A stretch of DNA of 64,000 bases from Novosphingobium aureum (GTDB lineage: Bacteria; Pseudomonadota; Alphaproteobacteria; Sphingomonadales; Sphingomonadaceae): the NCBI RefSeq assembly GCF_015865035.1, contig NZ_JADZGI010000001.1, positions 496,001-560,000 of the forward strand, read 5' to 3'. Of this stretch, positions 1 to 8,763 are shown in pieces. The position numbers were made by a program, and so were the translations under genes. The notes below the pieces were generated by a model that worked only from the letters and a program-made list of their open reading frames with translations, was not told where the DNA came from and made no database searches. Numbering within the stretch: position 1 is the stretch's first letter; every line of letters begins with the position of its first letter.

Positions 1-525
1 CGCCGCTTCGGTGAGGCCGATCGCCTCGGGCAGGTTGGTCATGGTGATGCCCGAGAGCATGTCGGCCCCGCCCGCCTGCAACGCGCGCGCCTGCCACAGG
101 TGATAGTCACGCGCCTCGTTCGGGGTCATGATCCGGCCCGCCTCGTAGCCGTCCCCGCGCGGCCCGATGCAGCCGCTCACCACGATCTCGCACAGCCCCT
201 CGCCGACTTGCGCCTGCAATGCGTGGAGCATCGCGACCGCGGCGCGGTTGAGCGCTGCCAGTTCCTCGAGATCGAGGCCCAGAGGCTGCGCCCAGTCGGA
301 CCCGGCGCGCCAGGTAGGCGTCTCGAGCACCAGCCCGCACCCGCGGGCCAGTGCGAGCGCGATATATTCGCGGTAGTAGTCCTCGAGCGCTCTGCGCCCT
401 TCGGGACTGCGCATGAGGACGATCGCGGCGAAGCAGGGCAGGTCGATGCCCCGGTTGTAGATTAGGTCCGTCTCAAGGCCGCCATCGGCCAGAAAGACGC
501 GATCAAGCTGCGGCAGATGTGCCAT
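1..525 (-). CDS. Homocysteine S-methyltransferase family protein (3' end outside window)
   Basis: The reading frame is open from the ATG at 525 to the left edge (175 residues). The N-terminus reads MAHLPQLDRVFLADGGLETD, matching the opening barrel strand of the family ('DGGLET'). Further on come the segments LVLETPTWRA and VVSGCIGPRGDGY, typical of the betaine/homocysteine methyltransferase barrel. The family moves a methyl group to a thiol such as homocysteine using zinc held by cysteines near the C-terminus. That part is outside the window, so the zinc site cannot be checked. The product looks cytoplasmic; no signal peptide is seen. The next gene leftwards is unknown. The family assignment is good, the substrate is unknown. 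Confidence 0.8.
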   Translation of the reverse strand, partial: MAHLPQLDRVFLADGGLETDLIYNRGIDLPCFAAIVLMRSPEGRRALEDYYREYIALALARGCGLVLETPTWRAGSDWAQPLGLDLEELAALNRAAVAMLHALQAQVGEGLCEIVVSGCIGPRGDGYEAGRIMTPNEARDYHLWQARALQAGGADMLSGITMTNLPEAIGLTEAA

Positions 526-656
526 GCCCGTGATCTCCCGACTCGTTCGTGTCGTGGGAACACAGCATAACCCGAAAAACACCGCTCGCGCCTGCCTCCC
601 GTCTGCACCCCGTCGCCTTGCGGGAACGGGCTGCCCGGGTGGCTCGCAGTCTGGCC

Positions 657-2393
657 CTAACGCCCGCTGTCCTCGCCCTCGCGGGCTTCCTCGCGCAGTT
701 CCTTGCTCACTGCGCGGTCCTTGGCCGAGGACCAGGCCAGCTGTCCGCCGATCCAGGTCTCGAGCACCTTCACCCCGCGCATGTCCTGCGGCGAGGCGAG
801 CATCGGGTCGCGGTCGACGAAGAGGAAGTCGGCGCGGTAGCCCTTGGCGATGCGTCCGAGGCGGTCCTCGGCGAACATCGCGTAGGCGGCGCCGGTGGTA
901 TAGGCCGCGAGCGCTGCCTCGCGGGTAACCGCCTCCTGCGGCTGCCAGCCACCCGAGGGCAGGCCGTCCGCGCCCTGCCGCGAGATCGCGACGGCCATGC
1001 CCTCGAAGGGATGCGCGGGTTCGACCGGGGTGTCCGAGCCGAAGGCAAGCGGGGCCCCGGTCGCGGCGATCGAGCGCCAGGCATAGGCGCCTGCAAGCCG
1101 GTCGGGCCCAAGCCGGGCTTCGGCCATGGTGCGGTCGCTGGCCTCGTGCTGGGGCTGCATCGAGGCGATGGTGCCGTGCTCGCCGAAGCGCGCGATGTCG
1201 ACGGGATCGACGATCTGCGCGTGCTCGATGCGCCAGCGCCGGTCGCCCTTGTAGGTCGCCGAAAGTTCGTCGATGGCATCGAGCACGGCGGCATTGGCCT
1301 TGTCGCCGATGGCGTGGACCGCGACCTGGAAATTGTCGAGCGCGGCGCGGCTCATCAGGTTGCCGAGCTGGGTCTCGTTGAGCTGGGGCAGGCCGCTCAC
1401 TTCGGGCGCGTCGGCATAAGGCGCCTTGAGCCATGCCCCGCGCGAGCCGAGCGCGCCGTCGAGGTAGAGTTTGACCCCGTTGAGCTTGAGCCGGTCGTCG
1501 TAGAGCCACACCGTTGGCCCCGGGCCGCCGATCAGGGCCATGTCGTCGATGCCGTGGGCGTAGGAGACGATGCGCATGCGCAGGCGTCCGCTGTCGCCCG
1601 CGCGGCGATAGGTCTGCCAGTCCTCGATGGTGGTTCCCATGTCGGCGATCGCGGTCACGCCTTGTGCGAGCAGCGCAAGCTGCGCCTCGGCAAGCGCGGC
1701 ATCGCGGTCCTCGGGGCGCGGGCGCGGGACCTTGGCCTCGACGAGCGTGGTCGCGGCATCGACGAGAACGCCTGCGGGGTCCTTCGAGCCTGCCTTGCGC
1801 AGGATCTCGCCGCCGGCCGGGGCCTTGCTGGTGCTGGTGACGCCTGCAGCCTCGAGCGCGGCGGTATTGGCCCAGCCCGCGTGCCCATCGACGCGGGTCA
1901 GCCATGCGGGCTTGCCGCCGGTCACCGCGTCGAGTTCGGCGGCGGTCGGCATGCGCTCGAGGCCCCAGGAGACCTGGTTCCACCCGGTGCCCAGGATCCA
2001 CGGAGCCTCCGGGTGCGCCGCGCTCCAGGCGCGAATGCGCGAAAGCGCCTCGTCGAGTGTGGTCGTGCCCGAGAGGTCGAGCGTGAGCTGGGCGAAGCCG
2101 GTCGCCATGACGTGCCCGTGGGCATCGATCATGCCCGGCACCAGCACGCGGCCCTTGCCGTCGACCTGATAGTCGACCTTCTTGGGACGCTTGTCGCCGC
2201 GCTCGAAGACCTGCGCGATGCGCCCCGCATCGTCGATCAGGAAGCCGTCGAAGCGCGTCACGCCGCCCTTGCCGTCGGGGGTGAGCCCCTCGACGTTGTC
2301 GACCAGTACGTCGGCCACGGCGGTGCCGGGCAGGGCCGCGAGGATCGCGGTGCCGCAAGTCAGCGCGGCCAGGGCCGCCTTGGAGAAATGCAT
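657..2393 (-). CDS. Exported amidohydrolase, family 3 (YtcJ-like)
   Basis: This 578-residue protein starts with a clear signal peptide (MHFSKAALAALTCGTAILAA, cleavage near AVA-DV), so it should act in the periplasm. Metal-dependent amidohydrolase motifs are in the right order: DAHGHV near residue 93, the lysine in NGVKLYLDG, the histidines of VAVHAIGD and RIEHAQI, and the aspartate of FGSDTPVEP near the C-terminus. Family 3 enzymes cleave amide bonds of varied small molecules; the substrate cannot be read from the sequence. Its ATG overlaps the stop of the upstream dehydrogenase gene by one base (TGATG), so the two are probably translated from one message. The Glu/Arg-rich tail after residue 560 is unusual but probably harmless. 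Confidence 0.88.
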   Translation of the reverse strand: MHFSKAALAALTCGTAILAALPGTAVADVLVDNVEGLTPDGKGGVTRFDGFLIDDAGRIAQVFERGDKRPKKVDYQVDGKGRVLVPGMIDAHGHVMATGFAQLTLDLSGTTTLDEALSRIRAWSAAHPEAPWILGTGWNQVSWGLERMPTAAELDAVTGGKPAWLTRVDGHAGWANTAALEAAGVTSTSKAPAGGEILRKAGSKDPAGVLVDAATTLVEAKVPRPRPEDRDAALAEAQLALLAQGVTAIADMGTTIEDWQTYRRAGDSGRLRMRIVSYAHGIDDMALIGGPGPTVWLYDDRLKLNGVKLYLDGALGSRGAWLKAPYADAPEVSGLPQLNETQLGNLMSRAALDNFQVAVHAIGDKANAAVLDAIDELSATYKGDRRWRIEHAQIVDPVDIARFGEHGTIASMQPQHEASDRTMAEARLGPDRLAGAYAWRSIAATGAPLAFGSDTPVEPAHPFEGMAVAISRQGADGLPSGGWQPQEAVTREAALAAYTTGAAYAMFAEDRLGRIAKGYRADFLFVDRDPMLASPQDMRGVKVLETWIGGQLAWSSAKDRAVSKELREEAREGEDSGR

Positions 2394-3343
2394 CAGGTCT
2401 TTTTCCGGGGAAGGCGCTTGATGATCGCGCTGGTGTCGAGACGGCCACCGCCCATGGCCTGGATCTCGGCGAAGAACTGGTCAACGAGCCCGGCGACGGG
2501 CAGCGAGACCCCGAGGCCGCGGCCTTCGTCGAGGCTGAGGCCGAGGTCCTTGCGCATCCAGTCGATGGCAAAGCCGAAGTCGAACTCGTCGGCATCCATC
2601 GAGGACCAGCGGTTGTCCATCTGCCAGGACTGCGCCGCGCCGCCCGAGATCGCCTCGTAGACCTTGTCCATGTCGAGGTGCGAGGCCTGTGCGAAGCGGA
2701 CCGCCTCTGCCAATGCCGCGACGTTGCCCGCGATGCAGATCTGGCAGGCCATCTTCGCGGTCTGTCCGGCACCGGCCTTGCCGACGTGGACGATGCGGCT
2801 CGAATAGGCCTCCATCACCGGGCGCGCCGATTCGATCGCCTCGTCGCGTCCGCCGCACATCAAGGTGAGGGTGCCGCGCTTGGCGCCGATCTGCGAGCCG
2901 GTCATCGGCGCATCGACGCACTGGATGCGAAGGTCGCGCGCCTCGACCGAAATCTGGCGCGCGATGCGTGCCGAGACGGTGGTGTGGTCGATGAAGGTAG
3001 AGCCCTTGCGCATGGTGCGAAAGGCGCCGTTGGGGCCCAGCACCACATCGGCGAGGTCGTCGTCGTTGCCCACGCAAGTGATCACCACGTCGGCATCGAG
3101 AGCGGCATGAGCAGGGTTGGCGGCGACGCGTGCGGCGAGGCCCGGATTGGCTTCCTTCCAGCGCTGCAGCCGGTCGGGCGAGCGGTTGTAGACGGTGAGT
3201 TCGTGGCCGGCCTCGGCAATGTGGCGGGCGATCTCGCCGCCCATCACGCCAAGGCCGATGAAGGAGACCTTGCGCGGTTCGACCGGCGCGCGCTCGACCG
3301 CGGGGTTTTCCTCGTCTGGCTGCTGGCTGGGCTGATCGTTCAT
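2393..3343 (-). CDS. NAD(P)-dependent oxidoreductase, 3-hydroxyisobutyrate dehydrogenase family
   Basis: The 316-residue product has an N-terminal Rossmann fold with the dinucleotide motif GLGVMGGEIARHIAEAGH at about residues 31-48. It also has the family substrate motif DAPMTGSQIGA and the catalytic lysine in GAGQTAKMACQ. Members oxidise beta-hydroxyacids such as 3-hydroxyisobutyrate or tartronate semialdehyde in the cytoplasm. The first 25 residues are a polar extension (Gln, Glu and Pro rich) outside the core. The stop overlaps the start of the amidohydrolase gene, so the pair forms an operon. The exact substrate is unknown. The divergent threonine ammonia-lyase gene begins about 125 bases upstream. 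Confidence 0.85.
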   Translation of the reverse strand: MNDQPSQQPDEENPAVERAPVEPRKVSFIGLGVMGGEIARHIAEAGHELTVYNRSPDRLQRWKEANPGLAARVAANPAHAALDADVVITCVGNDDDLADVVLGPNGAFRTMRKGSTFIDHTTVSARIARQISVEARDLRIQCVDAPMTGSQIGAKRGTLTLMCGGRDEAIESARPVMEAYSSRIVHVGKAGAGQTAKMACQICIAGNVAALAEAVRFAQASHLDMDKVYEAISGGAAQSWQMDNRWSSMDADEFDFGFAIDWMRKDLGLSLDEGRGLGVSLPVAGLVDQFFAEIQAMGGGRLDTSAIIKRLPRKKT

Positions 3344-3468
3344 GGCAGTGTCTTTAGCGCCTTTTGGCCAAAAGCAAACCGCTTGCGGCGCGCGAGCGGC
3401 AATGAGGCAGGCTACGCTGCCGCGAGGCGCCTTTCAATTGTACTGCAATTCCTATAGGCGCGGGCACC

Positions 3469-4722
3469 ATGGACCAGATAGTGCCAACCGCCGCCAGCGT
3501 GCTCGACGAAGTGACGCTCACCGCCCAGGAAGTTCGCGATGCCGCTGCGCGCATCGGCGACAAGATCGTGCGCACGCCCACGATGTACAGCCGCACCCTG
3601 AGCGAGATTACCGGGGCGAACATCTGGCTCAAGTTCGAGAACCACCAGTTCACTGCCTCCTACAAGGAACGCGGCGCACTCAACGCGCTGATGCAGCTCT
3701 CCGACGAGCGCAAGTCACGCGGCGTGATCGCGGCCTCGGCCGGGAACCACGCGCAGGGCCTCAGCCACCACGGCACCGGGCTCGGCATTCCGGTCACCAT
3801 CGTGATGCCGCGCACGACACCGCTGGTGAAGGTGATGCAGACCGAAAGCGTGGGCGGCAACGTCGTGCTCGAGGGCGAGAGCTTCGACGATGCCTATGCC
3901 CACGCCCGCAAGCTCGAGGTCGAGCGCGGGCTGACTTTCGTACATCCCTTCGACGATCCGCACGTTGCCGCGGGGCAGGGCACCGTCGCGCTCGAGATGC
4001 TCGAGGATGCGCCCGAGATCGATACGCTGGTGGTCCCCATCGGCGGCGGCGGTCTGGCCTCGGGCATGTGCACCATGGCGCGCGACATCAATCCTGACAT
4101 CCGCCTGATCGGTGTCGAGGCGCAGCTCTATCCCTCGATGTACAACCTGCTCAAGGGCATGAACCTGCCGATCGGCGGGGATACGCTGGCCGAAGGCATC
4201 GCTGTGTTCTCGCCCGGGCGCTTCACCTCGCGCACCTTGCGTGGGCTGCTCGACGAACTGTTGCTCGTGGGCGAGCCGCGCATCGAGAGCACGCTCGCGC
4301 TGCTGCTGCAGATCGAGAAGACGCTGGTCGAGGGCGCGGGCGCCTGCGGACTTGGTGCGGTGATCGACAACCCCGACATCTTCGCCGGGCGCAACGTCGG
4401 CATCGTCCTGTCGGGCGGCAACATCGATACCCGCCTGCTCGCCAACGTGCTGCTGCGCGATCTGGCCCGCTCGGGCCGCCTCGCGCGTCTCAAGATCGGC
4501 CTGCAGGACCGTGCGGGCGCCCTCTTCAAGGTCGCCAAGGTGTTCCACGAGCACAACGTGAACATCATCGAGGTGCTGCACCAGCGCATCTTCACGCACC
4601 TTCCCGCCAAGGGCCTCGTCACCGAGATCGAGTGCGAGGCGCGCGATGCCGCGCAGCTCGACAAGCTGGTCGCCGCGCTGCGCCGCCAGGGCTACGAGGT
4701 CAAGCAGGTCGAGACCGACTAG
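3469..4722 (+). CDS. ilvA: Threonine ammonia-lyase with C-terminal ACT domain
   Basis: PLP enzyme of 417 residues that deaminates threonine to 2-oxobutyrate, the entry step to isoleucine or a catabolic step. The PLP lysine is K66 in ASYKERGA; SAGNHAQG follows near residue 90, and the phosphate-binding glycine loop GGGGLASG near residue 190. The last 75 or so residues (RLKIGLQDRAGALFKVAKVF onward) form a single ACT domain, which usually senses an amino acid. One ACT domain and this length fit the single-ACT type, so the catabolic (TdcB-like) and biosynthetic roles are hard to separate. ATG 3469 has no strong ribosome site. It stands alone and diverges from the 3-hydroxyisobutyrate-dehydrogenase-like gene. 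Confidence 0.9.
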   Translation: MDQIVPTAASVLDEVTLTAQEVRDAAARIGDKIVRTPTMYSRTLSEITGANIWLKFENHQFTASYKERGALNALMQLSDERKSRGVIAASAGNHAQGLSHHGTGLGIPVTIVMPRTTPLVKVMQTESVGGNVVLEGESFDDAYAHARKLEVERGLTFVHPFDDPHVAAGQGTVALEMLEDAPEIDTLVVPIGGGGLASGMCTMARDINPDIRLIGVEAQLYPSMYNLLKGMNLPIGGDTLAEGIAVFSPGRFTSRTLRGLLDELLLVGEPRIESTLALLLQIEKTLVEGAGACGLGAVIDNPDIFAGRNVGIVLSGGNIDTRLLANVLLRDLARSGRLARLKIGLQDRAGALFKVAKVFHEHNVNIIEVLHQRIFTHLPAKGLVTEIECEARDAAQLDKLVAALRRQGYEVKQVETD

Positions 4723-5109
4723 GCGGGGGACGTCCTGGCCGGGCAGAGTAAGGCTCGCCTGGCCAGCCCTGCCGCGACTGTGTGCGCAAAATGGGCGCAG
4801 TGACTGCGTAATCTTTTGGTCAGGTTACCACCGGGGTGCCGGTCCATTATGGATGGGCCGTGTTTACCTGTGCGCGCGAAGTCGCCCCTTAATGGCACAC
4901 ACGGGGCGATCGGAACGCGAATCTGGTGCGTATTGAGACATGGTTCACCGGATTCGTAGTTAAAACTCTTCCAACGCGTGCCCGGGACATGCATATTTGC
5001 TAAGAAGGAACGGCATAAGGCTCAGATGGTCGCGCTAGCCGTTCACCCGTGAACCCCCGAAGGCCGTCGCCGCGACGGGCGGCCAAGGCATGAAGGACAC
5101 GACCTCGAC
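4723..5109. other. Gene-free stretch between ilvA and bpt
   Basis: This 387-base gap holds no convincing gene. A 91-codon frame on the minus strand (4719-4994) has no recognisable family and no ribosome site, and its composition looks accidental. No clear terminator with a T-run follows ilvA. The stretch is somewhat richer in A+T than its surroundings around 4790-5020 and presumably carries the bpt promoter, but no specific box can be named. Confidence 0.5.
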
Positions 5110-5958
5110 GTGACGGCTCCCGTTCGCTTCCCCCGGTTCTTCGTGACGAGCCCCGCTCCGTGCCCCTATCTGCCTGGTCGGAGCGAGCGCAAGGTATTCA
5201 CCGAACTCAAGGGGCAGCACGCGGATTCGCTCAACGACGCTCTCAGCCGGATCGGCTTTCGCCGCAGCCAGACGGTCGCCTATCGCCCCTCCTGCCTCGA
5301 TTGCAGTGCCTGTGTCTCGGTGCGGGTGGTTGCCAGCGAATTTGCGGCCTCCTCGTCGCAGAAGCGGGCGATCAAGGCCAATGCCGACCTCGTTGCCACG
5401 GTCTGCCGGCCCTGGTCCACGAGCGAACAGTTCGATCTTCTCCAGGCCTACCTCGCCGAACGCCATCCCGAAGGCGGGATGACCACGATGGACGAGGTCG
5501 ATTATGCGGACATGGTCGAACATACCCCGGTCACCAGCTATGTCGTCGAATATCGCGAACCTTCGGCGGACGGCGTTACGCCCGGGCGGCTTGTCGGAGC
5601 CTGCCTGACCGACCGGCAGTGCGACGGGCTGTCGATGATCTACAGCTTCTACGACCCCAAGAGCACCCGCAAGGGGCTGGGCAACTACATCATCCTCGAC
5701 CACATCGCACGCTCGCGCGAGATGGGGCTTGCCTATGTCTACCTCGGCTACTGGGTCGAGGGATCGGCGCGCATGCAGTACAAGGTGCGCTACCGCCCGA
5801 TGGAACGGCTGGCCACCTCGGGCTGGGTACGGATCGGAGCGGAAGAACAGGACGCGCTGATCGCTGCGGCCGTGGCCAGCCCGCGTGGCGAAGACGGCTT
5901 GCGCACCGGCTGCACCAAGGATGGCATGCCGGCCGTCTCGAAAACCTGCGCGCCCTGA
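5110..5958 (+). CDS. bpt: Aspartate/glutamate leucyltransferase (N-end rule)
   Basis: The 282-residue product belongs to the Ate1/Bpt family. It transfers leucine from Leu-tRNA to proteins that begin with Asp or Glu, marking them for ClpS/ClpAP degradation. Landmarks are the N-terminal PRFFVTSPAPCPYLPGRSER (cysteine in CPYL), the CLDCSACVSVRV cysteine cluster near residue 60, and the acyltransferase-type C-terminal half (IYSFYDPKSTRKGLGNYIIL, YLGYWVEGSARMQYK). The start is GTG 5110; no in-frame ATG lies upstream, and a GAAGGA sits 12 bases before it. Length matches the family. It is a single gene, convergent with the lysozyme gene downstream. Confidence 0.92.
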   Translation: MTAPVRFPRFFVTSPAPCPYLPGRSERKVFTELKGQHADSLNDALSRIGFRRSQTVAYRPSCLDCSACVSVRVVASEFAASSSQKRAIKANADLVATVCRPWSTSEQFDLLQAYLAERHPEGGMTTMDEVDYADMVEHTPVTSYVVEYREPSADGVTPGRLVGACLTDRQCDGLSMIYSFYDPKSTRKGLGNYIILDHIARSREMGLAYVYLGYWVEGSARMQYKVRYRPMERLATSGWVRIGAEEQDALIAAAVASPRGEDGLRTGCTKDGMPAVSKTCAP

Positions 5959-5990
5959 CTGCAGACACTGACTGCAGACACTGACTGCGG
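5955..5990. repeat. 13-bp tandem repeat across the bpt stop codon
   Basis: The unit CTGACTGCAGACA occurs twice in full and then as a 10-base partial copy (CTGACTGCGG). The first unit supplies the TGA stop of bpt, at 5956-5958. The repeat ends just before the stop of the convergent lysozyme gene at 5992. Slippage here would change the tail spacing only, not the protein. Confidence 0.85.
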
Positions 5991-5991
5991 A

Positions 5992-6588
5992 TCAATCTGC
6001 GGCGTAGAGTCGGGCTTCCTCGGCACGGCGTTTCTGAAGTCCGGCGAGCACTTCGCCATCGTTGTGCACCCAGCGCGCGAATTCGCGTATCACGCCGGCA
6101 TGATCTCCGGCACGGTGCAGGCGGGTCAGCGTGGCGTGCCTGATCGCGCCGGTGTTGTAGTGGAACGAGACCAGGGCATCGAATTCATGCGGCCGGGTCG
6201 CACTTGTGCCGATGGCGCTGCTGACTTCGGCGGCATGGCGGGCCAGATCGCGCTCGAAGCGCGTCTCGCACTGTTCGCGGGTCCAGATCGTGCCGGGGCC
6301 GATCCCGGACCCGGTAGCGCCGAAGCCGATCGACCAGGGCGTGCCATCGCGACTGCCCGGGTCGGGATAGGCCTCGTAGCGTCCGTCGGGGCGACGGCGC
6401 GCGCAGCCTTCCCACTTGCGGATCAGGGCGCGCCCGGCGGGACCGACTGTGTGATCGCTCGAGTCAGGGGCGGCGATTTCGCCCAGGGCACGATCAATCG
6501 CGGCATCGAGGCGCTCGACCTCTTCGAGGGCGAAGCCGCGTCCGAGGATCAGGCGCACTTCATCGAAAACCGGCTTGCGATCGAGCAT
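5992..6588 (-). CDS. Phage-type lysozyme (glycoside hydrolase family 24)
   Basis: A 198-residue muramidase. The catalytic glutamate is E60 in IRKWEGC, with D76 in YPDPGS and T83 in TPWSIGFG matching the Glu-Asp-Thr triad of T4-like lysozymes. FHYNTGA and the C-terminal RRAEEARLY are family landmarks. It would cut peptidoglycan between MurNAc and GlcNAc. There is no signal peptide, so as a phage enzyme it would need a holin. No holin, spanin or other phage gene lies nearby, so this is a solitary domesticated or remnant endolysin. The first 45 residues form a short helical extension seen in other alphaproteobacterial members. Confidence 0.85.
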   Translation of the reverse strand: MLDRKPVFDEVRLILGRGFALEEVERLDAAIDRALGEIAAPDSSDHTVGPAGRALIRKWEGCARRRPDGRYEAYPDPGSRDGTPWSIGFGATGSGIGPGTIWTREQCETRFERDLARHAAEVSSAIGTSATRPHEFDALVSFHYNTGAIRHATLTRLHRAGDHAGVIREFARWVHNDGEVLAGLQKRRAEEARLYAAD

Positions 6589-6724
6589 GGGCTACTCCCG
6601 GGTCTGGTTATGGGGAAGCCTCGATCGCTACGCGCACGGTGCGATGTAGGAGAGTGAAAAGATGGTTATCGCGCCAAGTGCCGTGCCCGCCACACGCGGG
6701 GACACGGTACTCGGTGCCGGAAGG

Positions 6725-7288
6725 TCAGGTCTGCTTGAGCAGGCCGTCGACCGGGATCGCGATGCTCTGGCCACCGGCAAGGGCGTCCTTGTTCAGCGCG
6801 ACTTGCTTGCCATCGGGAGAGGCGACCATGATCGCCTCGTTTTCGCGCGTGAAGGTCAGTGCCTCGCCGGCGAGGTTGGTCATCGTGACAGAGCCATCTT
6901 CGCTCGTGTCGATCGCGGCAGCGAGATCGTCGAGGGTCACGTAGCCGGGCAGCATGTGCTCCTTCAGGAGCGCTGCGATAGCGGCGTTGTCGCTACCCTC
7001 GATCATGTCCTTGCCGTTCTCGCCCAGCGTCGCGAAGGCGGCGTCGTCGGGCGCGAGCAGAGTGTAGCTGGCCTTGCCGTCGAACACGCTGGCAAGCCCC
7101 GTCTTCTCAAGAGCGCTGGCGAGGCTCGAAAGGTTGTCGGCATCTGCAATCAGCGCTGCGACCGATTGTGCCGATGGCACGGCGGCAGCCTCGGGCGTGT
7201 CCTCGTTGCTCGAGCAGGCGGAGAGACTGCAAAGCAGCATGGCTGCGGCAAGGCCGTGGCACAGGCGGTTTTTCGTCTTTGTCGTCAT
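6725..7288 (-). CDS. Fasciclin (FAS1) domain lipoprotein
   Basis: The start at 7288 (MTTKTKNRLCHG) gives a 187-residue protein with a lipoprotein signal: a short hydrophobic stretch then LSAC, with lipidation expected at that cysteine. The mature part is one FAS1 domain, with the motifs YTLLAPDDAAFATL and LLKEHMLPGYVT and the closing IPVDGLL. FAS1 proteins are adhesion or secreted surface proteins; the partner is unknown. A longer in-frame extension upstream to 7639 has a composition typical of an out-of-frame shadow and overlaps the next gene, so the shorter start is chosen. It lies 14 bases after the Gly/Asn-rich protein gene on the same strand and may share its message. Confidence 0.85.
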   Translation of the reverse strand: MTTKTKNRLCHGLAAAMLLCSLSACSSNEDTPEAAAVPSAQSVAALIADADNLSSLASALEKTGLASVFDGKASYTLLAPDDAAFATLGENGKDMIEGSDNAAIAALLKEHMLPGYVTLDDLAAAIDTSEDGSVTMTNLAGEALTFTRENEAIMVASPDGKQVALNKDALAGGQSIAIPVDGLLKQT

Positions 7289-7302
7289 CTTGCGCGCCTC
7301 CC

Positions 7303-8559
7303 TCACGTCAGCAGCTCGATCGCGGCCTGAACCAGCTGGGTCGTCGGATCGAGCTGGTAGATATAGCCGTCGGAGTAGCGGTAGTTGGCCTCGGGCGTAT
7401 CGTAGTACTGGTCGCGATAGTCGTAAGGCACGTTGTAGACATCGTAGCCCATCGGCATCGGCTCGCCGACCGAGATCTGGTTTCCGGTCAGGAGGGCCGC
7501 GATCGACTCGATCTCGGAAGAACCGGAATCGACCCGGTAGATCGTGTCGTCGTAGTAGCGATAGGACGATGCCCCGCCGAGGTCGTAGTAGCTGTCGTAA
7601 TAGTCTGGCAGGGCAGCACTCTGGTAGGTGCCGGGCCACAGGTTACCGATAGAGAGCGCGCCGGCGAGAAGCGGGATATAGCTCAGGATCGAGCTTCCAC
7701 CGCCACCGGTGCGCAGCATGTACCCGTCCGAATAGCGATAGCCGCTGCCCCAGTCGCCGTACCAGTCGGCGCGCTGCCACGAACGGTCGGCCTTGCGCGC
7801 AAGGCCTGGCGGGGTGCAGCCGTTGTACTTCTTGGCGAGACCCGGCGGGCAGCCGTCGTAGGCGCGGCGACGATCGAGTGCAGACCAGTCGACGCTGCGC
7901 CCCGAGGTGAGCACGCGCACGCGATCGTTGGTAGGAACGGTGAAGCTGCGTCCGCCCGGACCATCGTAGCTGACCCGGCGCACGTCGTCGCGCTGAGGAC
8001 GGCGCGTGACCTTGGCTGAATTGCCTTTCTGCGGATTGCCCGCGGCGACCTTACCCTTGTTGCCGCTGCCACCGTTATTGCTCTTGCCCGGACCGTTGCC
8101 GGGGGCGGATTCGTTGGTTTTGGCCGGGCCCTTGCCATTGTTCTTGCCGTTCCCGGGAGAGACGGGCGAATGCATGGCGACGGTCTGGCGTTGCGCCTTG
8201 CCGGGGTTCCCTGCCGACTTGGACTTGCCGCCTCCATTGCCATTGCCGTTGCCGCGCTGGCTGGAGGACGCCTGCTGGTTCGGCCTGGCGCCATTTCCCT
8301 GGCTGCGGTTCTTGTCGTCGCCCTTGTTGGTGCCCCCTTTGTTGGCACTCCCCTTGTCAGCGCCCTTGCCGCCGCCGTTGCCTTGTCCCTTTTGCGATTG
8401 CGCGGCCTGGGGCTTGCCACCCTTGTCGTTGCCTTTGCCGTTACCGTTCCCGCCTCCGGGCTGGGCCGAGGCGGCACCGGCGACGAGGGCCAGTCCTGCA
8501 ACCGAAGCGACGAGGGCGGCTGCGATCCCGCCGGCATTTTTCGTTGGCTTGGACGCCAT
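7303..8559 (-). CDS. Exported Gly/Asn/Lys-rich protein with tyrosine-rich C-terminal repeats
   Basis: The ATG at 8559 is preceded by a good ribosome site (AAAGGAGATTCCGAC). It opens a 418-residue protein with a signal peptide ending near GAASA-QP. Residues from about 34 to 210 are low complexity: Gly, Asn, Lys, Ser and Gln in runs such as GNGNGKGNDKGG. A short folded region follows, with paired motifs CPPGLAKKYNGC and TPPGLARK seen in sphingomonad exported proteins. The last 150 residues carry three related units, GYRYSDGYMLR, SYRYYDDTIYRVD and NYRYSDGYIYQLD. No function is known. The basic disordered N-half and Tyr-rich repeats suggest a cell-surface or matrix protein (inference). The fasciclin lipoprotein gene follows. 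Confidence 0.8.
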   Translation of the reverse strand: MASKPTKNAGGIAAALVASVAGLALVAGAASAQPGGGNGNGKGNDKGGKPQAAQSQKGQGNGGGKGADKGSANKGGTNKGDDKNRSQGNGARPNQQASSSQRGNGNGNGGGKSKSAGNPGKAQRQTVAMHSPVSPGNGKNNGKGPAKTNESAPGNGPGKSNNGGSGNKGKVAAGNPQKGNSAKVTRRPQRDDVRRVSYDGPGGRSFTVPTNDRVRVLTSGRSVDWSALDRRRAYDGCPPGLAKKYNGCTPPGLARKADRSWQRADWYGDWGSGYRYSDGYMLRTGGGGSSILSYIPLLAGALSIGNLWPGTYQSAALPDYYDSYYDLGGASSYRYYDDTIYRVDSGSSEIESIAALLTGNQISVGEPMPMGYDVYNVPYDYRDQYYDTPEANYRYSDGYIYQLDPTTQLVQAAIELLT

Positions 8560-8670
8560 GTCGGAATCTCCTTTCGGGTCCAACAAACGCGGCAGCGGCC
8601 CCCGCGTTCCCTCATGGCCGACGTGAGGGCGATGGGGGGGCGGTTCCGAGGGCAGGCGCATTCGCCAACG

Positions 8671-8702
8671 AAAAGGGGCGTCCGGATTGCTCCGGACGCC
8701 CC
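8671..8702 (-). terminator. Rho-independent terminator of glnA
   Basis: A perfect 12-bp stem (8675-8686 with 8691-8702) with a 4-base loop lies 61 bases after the glnA stop. Read on the minus strand, it is followed by TTTTCGTT. It lies between glnA and the start of the Gly/Asn-rich gene, so it should stop glnA transcription. Confidence 0.85.
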
Positions 8703-8763
8703 GCTCGGTGAACACTCGCCTCCTGTCCGTGCGCCCTTGGCGCGCGGGCGGAAGAGCGGGAGA

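Noticed and set aside
549..2660. 703-codon open frame antisense to the amidohydrolase and dehydrogenase
   Set aside because: It is a shadow frame of GC-rich genes; the opposite strand encodes two well-conserved enzymes with clear motifs.
3437..3449. ATTGTACTGCAAT palindrome upstream of ilvA as an island-motif copy
   Set aside because: It shares ATTGNAC but ends GCAA instead of TGG and is not near any PQQ gene.
4719..4994. 91-codon minus-strand frame after ilvA
   Set aside because: No ribosome site, no recognisable family, and it overlaps the ilvA end.
5992..6588. Lysozyme as the sign of a prophage
   Set aside because: No other phage gene, integrase or attachment site is seen within many kilobases.
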